From Burkholderiales bacterium (GTDB lineage Bacteria; Pseudomonadota; Gammaproteobacteria; Burkholderiales; Burkholderiaceae), in NCBI GenBank assembly GCA_947371645.1, contig CANBQJ010000233.1, positions 1 to 5,796 of the forward strand: DNA of 5,796 bases. The letters are read 5' to 3'. Below are positions 5,583 through 5,796 of this stretch, piece by piece. How positions within the stretch are numbered: the first letter of the stretch is position 1; every line of letters begins with the position of its first letter. Under the pieces are notes generated by a model, which was not told where the DNA came from, searched no databases, and saw only the letters and a program-made list of their open reading frames with translations. A program made the position numbers and the translations under genes.

Positions 5583-5597
5583 GGGGTGTCAAACCCC
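5583..5597. repeat. Inverted repeat GGGGT / ACCCC followed by CCTGTTTT
   Basis: Five-base perfect arms surround GTCAA, followed on the plus strand by CCTGTTTTG. It resembles a weak terminator but no plus-strand gene precedes it. It lies about 80-95 bases before the predicted sigma-54 start and may instead be a second activator or IHF-region element. Confidence 0.3.
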
Positions 5598-5650
5598 CTG
5601 TTTTGCGAAAACCTCTTCGAAATCAAGCACTTGCTGCAATCTGAAATGGG

Positions 5651-5666
5651 TGGCACGGCGGTTGCG
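5651..5666 (+). promoter_or_regulatory. Sigma-54 (RpoN) -24/-12 promoter
   Basis: TGGCACG (5651-5657), then GCGG, then TTGCG (5662-5666). Compared with the sigma-54 consensus TGGCACG-N4-TTGCW, every fixed base matches except the last weak position. The invariant GG and GC have the required spacing. The expected start of transcription is near 5677, leaving a leader of about 120 bases before the gene that should begin just past 5796. Its location in a long noncoding region, with dyads upstream and a ribosome binding site downstream in the same orientation, supports a functional site. Expression would need an AAA+ enhancer-binding activator, not encoded in this window. Confidence 0.82.
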
Positions 5667-5784
5667 AAGGAAGGCTCTGCGCAGACCATGTCTGGCCAGA
5701 ACGTGGCGATACAAGACCAACAACGGCACTCAAGGCACACCAGGGTCGCGGCCTCGCAACCTGCTTTCAATCCTTATCCTTTTT

Positions 5785-5790
5785 GGAGAA
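5785..5790 (+). promoter_or_regulatory. Ribosome binding site of a gene starting just beyond the window
   Basis: GGAGAA is followed by CTGCAA and the window ends, so a start codon at or just after the first base outside would be ideally spaced. It is on the same strand as the sigma-54 promoter and implies that this promoter drives that gene. Confidence 0.7.
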
Positions 5791-5796
5791 CTGCAA

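Larger units (their letters stand above)
5292..5796. other. Long divergent intergenic control region
   Basis: About 505 bases between the 202-residue minus-strand gene and a gene expected just beyond the right edge on the plus strand. Several frames are open for 60-140 codons, but none has a ribosome binding site with a sensible start, and their products are rich in Arg, Pro, Cys and Ser, typical of noncoding frames in GC-rich DNA. The region contains inverted repeats at 5475-5491, 5509-5528 and 5583-5597, a sigma-54 promoter at 5651-5666 and a ribosome binding site at the edge. I could not find a convincing promoter for the minus-strand gene. Confidence 0.6.

Noticed and set aside
5161..5644. 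Overlapping open frames on both strands in the right intergenic region (for example 5315-5644 plus, 5304-5567 minus)
   Set aside because: None has a ribosome binding site or domain. Composition is Arg/Pro/Cys-rich, and the region carries regulatory signals. A decayed gene remnant cannot be excluded, but I see no positive evidence.
1..5796. Mobile elements or CRISPR
   Set aside because: No transposase, integrase, terminal inverted repeats, target-site duplications or regularly spaced repeats were seen.

Overview
The window is a high-GC, densely coded piece of chromosome. Codon use (third positions mostly G or C), weak or absent Shine-Dalgarno sites, and a TatT/TRAP gene pair next to a MerR regulator suggest a betaproteobacterium, most likely of the order Burkholderiales (Comamonadaceae-like). 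This placement is inferred from gene content and style; no marker gene is present. I see no tRNA, rRNA, insertion sequence, CRISPR array or phage gene.

Left part (1-1447, minus strand): the start of a TRAP-transporter operon of the TPAT type. A TatT-family lipoprotein gene (590-1447) is followed after 21 bases by a DctP-family periplasmic substrate-binding protein (568-1, cut by the window edge). The membrane subunits would lie beyond base 1. A 325-base gap (1448-1772) follows. It holds an AT-richer stretch and a terminator-like hairpin facing the plus strand, with no convincing gene.

Middle (1773-4312): a short MerR-family regulator on the minus strand diverges from a plus-strand run of three genes: an extended short-chain dehydrogenase/epimerase-like protein, an SRAP (YedK/HMCES-type) protein, and a small membrane protein. 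The intergenic region between regulator and dehydrogenase contains a textbook MerR-type promoter: -35 TTGACT, a near-perfect dyad, and a 20-base spacer to the -10. It resembles the ZntR-controlled zntA promoter, yet the regulator has only one cysteine. The SRAP protein lacks both the N-terminal catalytic cysteine and the late catalytic histidine expected of the family.

Right part (4303-5291, minus strand): a probable two-gene operon. An unrecognised 202-residue soluble protein with codon use suggesting strong expression is followed by a 119-residue protein that looks like a degenerate HepT/DUF86 (HEPN) protein. Its stop overlaps the stop of the small membrane protein tail-to-tail by 10 bases.

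Right edge (5292-5796): about 500 bases with no credible gene. It carries three inverted repeats and an excellent sigma-54 -24/-12 promoter (5651-5666), and ends in a ribosome binding site at 5785-5790. It is therefore the control region of a plus-strand, probably activator-dependent gene that begins just outside the window.
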